Positions 63,629 through 64,000 of a DNA stretch of 64,000 nucleotides are shown piece after piece. The notes under the pieces were generated by a model. The model was not told the origin of the DNA and ran no database searches. It worked only from the letters and a program-made list of their open reading frames with translations. Source of the DNA: CAVPJW01 sp963705525 (GTDB lineage Bacteria > Acidobacteriota > Vicinamibacteria > Vicinamibacterales > CAVPJW01); NCBI GenBank assembly GCA_963705525.1, contig CAVPJW010000002.1, positions 124,001 through 188,000 of the forward strand. Reading direction: 5' to 3'. The stretch's first letter is position 1. Every line of letters begins with the position of its first letter. The position numbers and the translations under genes are program-made.

Positions 63629-63995
63629 CCCAGGTTGACGCGGCGTAGCCGTGGCTCTCGCTCTGTCCCGGCAACTGCTGCGTGAATTCGAGCGCAACGG
63701 TCGCGGCGTCATTCGACAGCCGCATGACCCTGACGTCCGAGAGCGTGTACGAGACGCCCTTCATCGCGTTCATGGCTTTGAGGGCGGCCGCACGGTCCAT
63801 CATTCCGCTGCTCTCAATCTGGACGAAGTCTTCGGAGAGTCTGCCTGCAACCATGTCCAGCGTGCCGGCCTTTTCTGCTTCCCACATCGATTGCTCCAGC
63901 CCGAGAATCTGGGCTTCTGACGCCAGCTGGGCGGCAGAGGTCTGATGAGACATTCGTTCTGCTTCCGGCTTGACGGGTGTGTTCACGATGGTCAA
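63573..63995 (-). CDS. NTF2-like (SnoaL/DUF4440) domain protein
   Basis: About 126-140 residues of a cone-shaped NTF2-like fold: GLEQSMWEAEKAGTLDMVAGRLSEDFVQI near the N-terminus (positions 30-60) and VMRLSNDAATVALEFTQQL with STWVNRGGKWMNVMYVQV at the end. The start is uncertain: ATG 63953 (MSHQTSAAQ), or TTG 63995, or further upstream beyond the window. The fold serves isomerases, hydrolases and ligand-binding proteins, so no function can be assigned. Confidence 0.75.
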   Translation of the reverse strand: MTIVNTPVKPEAERMSHQTSAAQLASEAQILGLEQSMWEAEKAGTLDMVAGRLSEDFVQIESSGMMDRAAALKAMNAMKGVSYTLSDVRVMRLSNDAATVALEFTQQLPGQSESHGYAASTWVNRGGKWMNVMYVQVDKK

Positions 63996-64000
63996 CAGGG

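Overview
The window is 64 kb of GC-rich, densely packed bacterial chromosome. Lipid A genes (lpxD, lpxB), outer-membrane-type proteins and many signal peptides point to a Gram-negative cell. The gene families present (a YmdB-type phosphoesterase, paired M16 peptidases, a Ser/Thr kinase, the AMMECR1/Memo pair, a DUF5916 surface protein and a matrixin) suggest Acidobacteriota, possibly Vicinamibacteria. This is inference from gene content; there is no rRNA to confirm it. I saw no tRNA, rRNA, CRISPR array, insertion sequence or phage. Overall it is core chromosome with several lineage-specific modules.

Layout. 0-4 kb (minus): ispA (cut by the edge), xseB, xseA, a YmdB-like phosphoesterase and a frameshifted Hsp20, all overlapping by 1-4 nt. 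4-7.7 kb (plus): dnaK, hsp20, an RpoZ-like omega subunit and two small membrane proteins. 7.8-11 kb: gatCA divergent from a Memo/AMMECR1 pair. 11-14.5 kb: a YdjM-type membrane protein, a zinc phospholipase C/S1-P1-like secreted protein, a secreted unknown and a twice-frameshifted Mit_KHE1-like membrane protein. 14.5-22 kb (plus): lpxD, an active and an inactive M16 peptidase, lpxB, then a translationally coupled trio of secreted unknown, matrixin and small outer-membrane-type protein. 22-24.5 kb: a compatible-solute ABC importer whose permease and binding protein are fused. 24.6-30.7 kb: aconitase, a mechanosensitive channel with an FHA tail, and an overlapping Ser/Thr kinase. 30.7-36.3 kb: pdxH, queG (frameshifted), uspA, and a cfa/FAD-reductase/LOG operon. 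36.4-41.9 kb: DUF4010 transporter, an S2P protease/FmdB/Dam/unknown operon and an M64 peptidase. 41.9-50.1 kb: DUF5916 surface protein, rsgA, nitroreductase, double cyclophilin, dinB, ettA. 50.1-64 kb: MsbA-like exporter, RRM protein, TauE permease, gamma-glutamyltransferase (frameshifted), aldo/keto reductase, two MFS transporters, a TPR protein, a threonine-dehydrogenase-like SDR, a quinone oxidoreductase that has lost its stop, and an NTF2-like protein.

Four patterns cut across the window. (1) Many genes have a -10 hexamer only 6-10 nt before the start codon and no Shine-Dalgarno, which predicts leaderless mRNAs; several of these are divergent pairs. (2) Every convergent gap longer than about 100 bp holds a degenerate short tandem-repeat tract (clear 7- or 8-mers at three, less regular at one); one more array lies in a divergent gap. 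(3) Five genes carry six single-base frame errors, most in short homopolymers, so either sequencing error or recent decay. (4) The most system-like module is the MscS-FHA channel overlapping a Ser/Thr kinase, followed by the matrixin trio coupled to lpxB.
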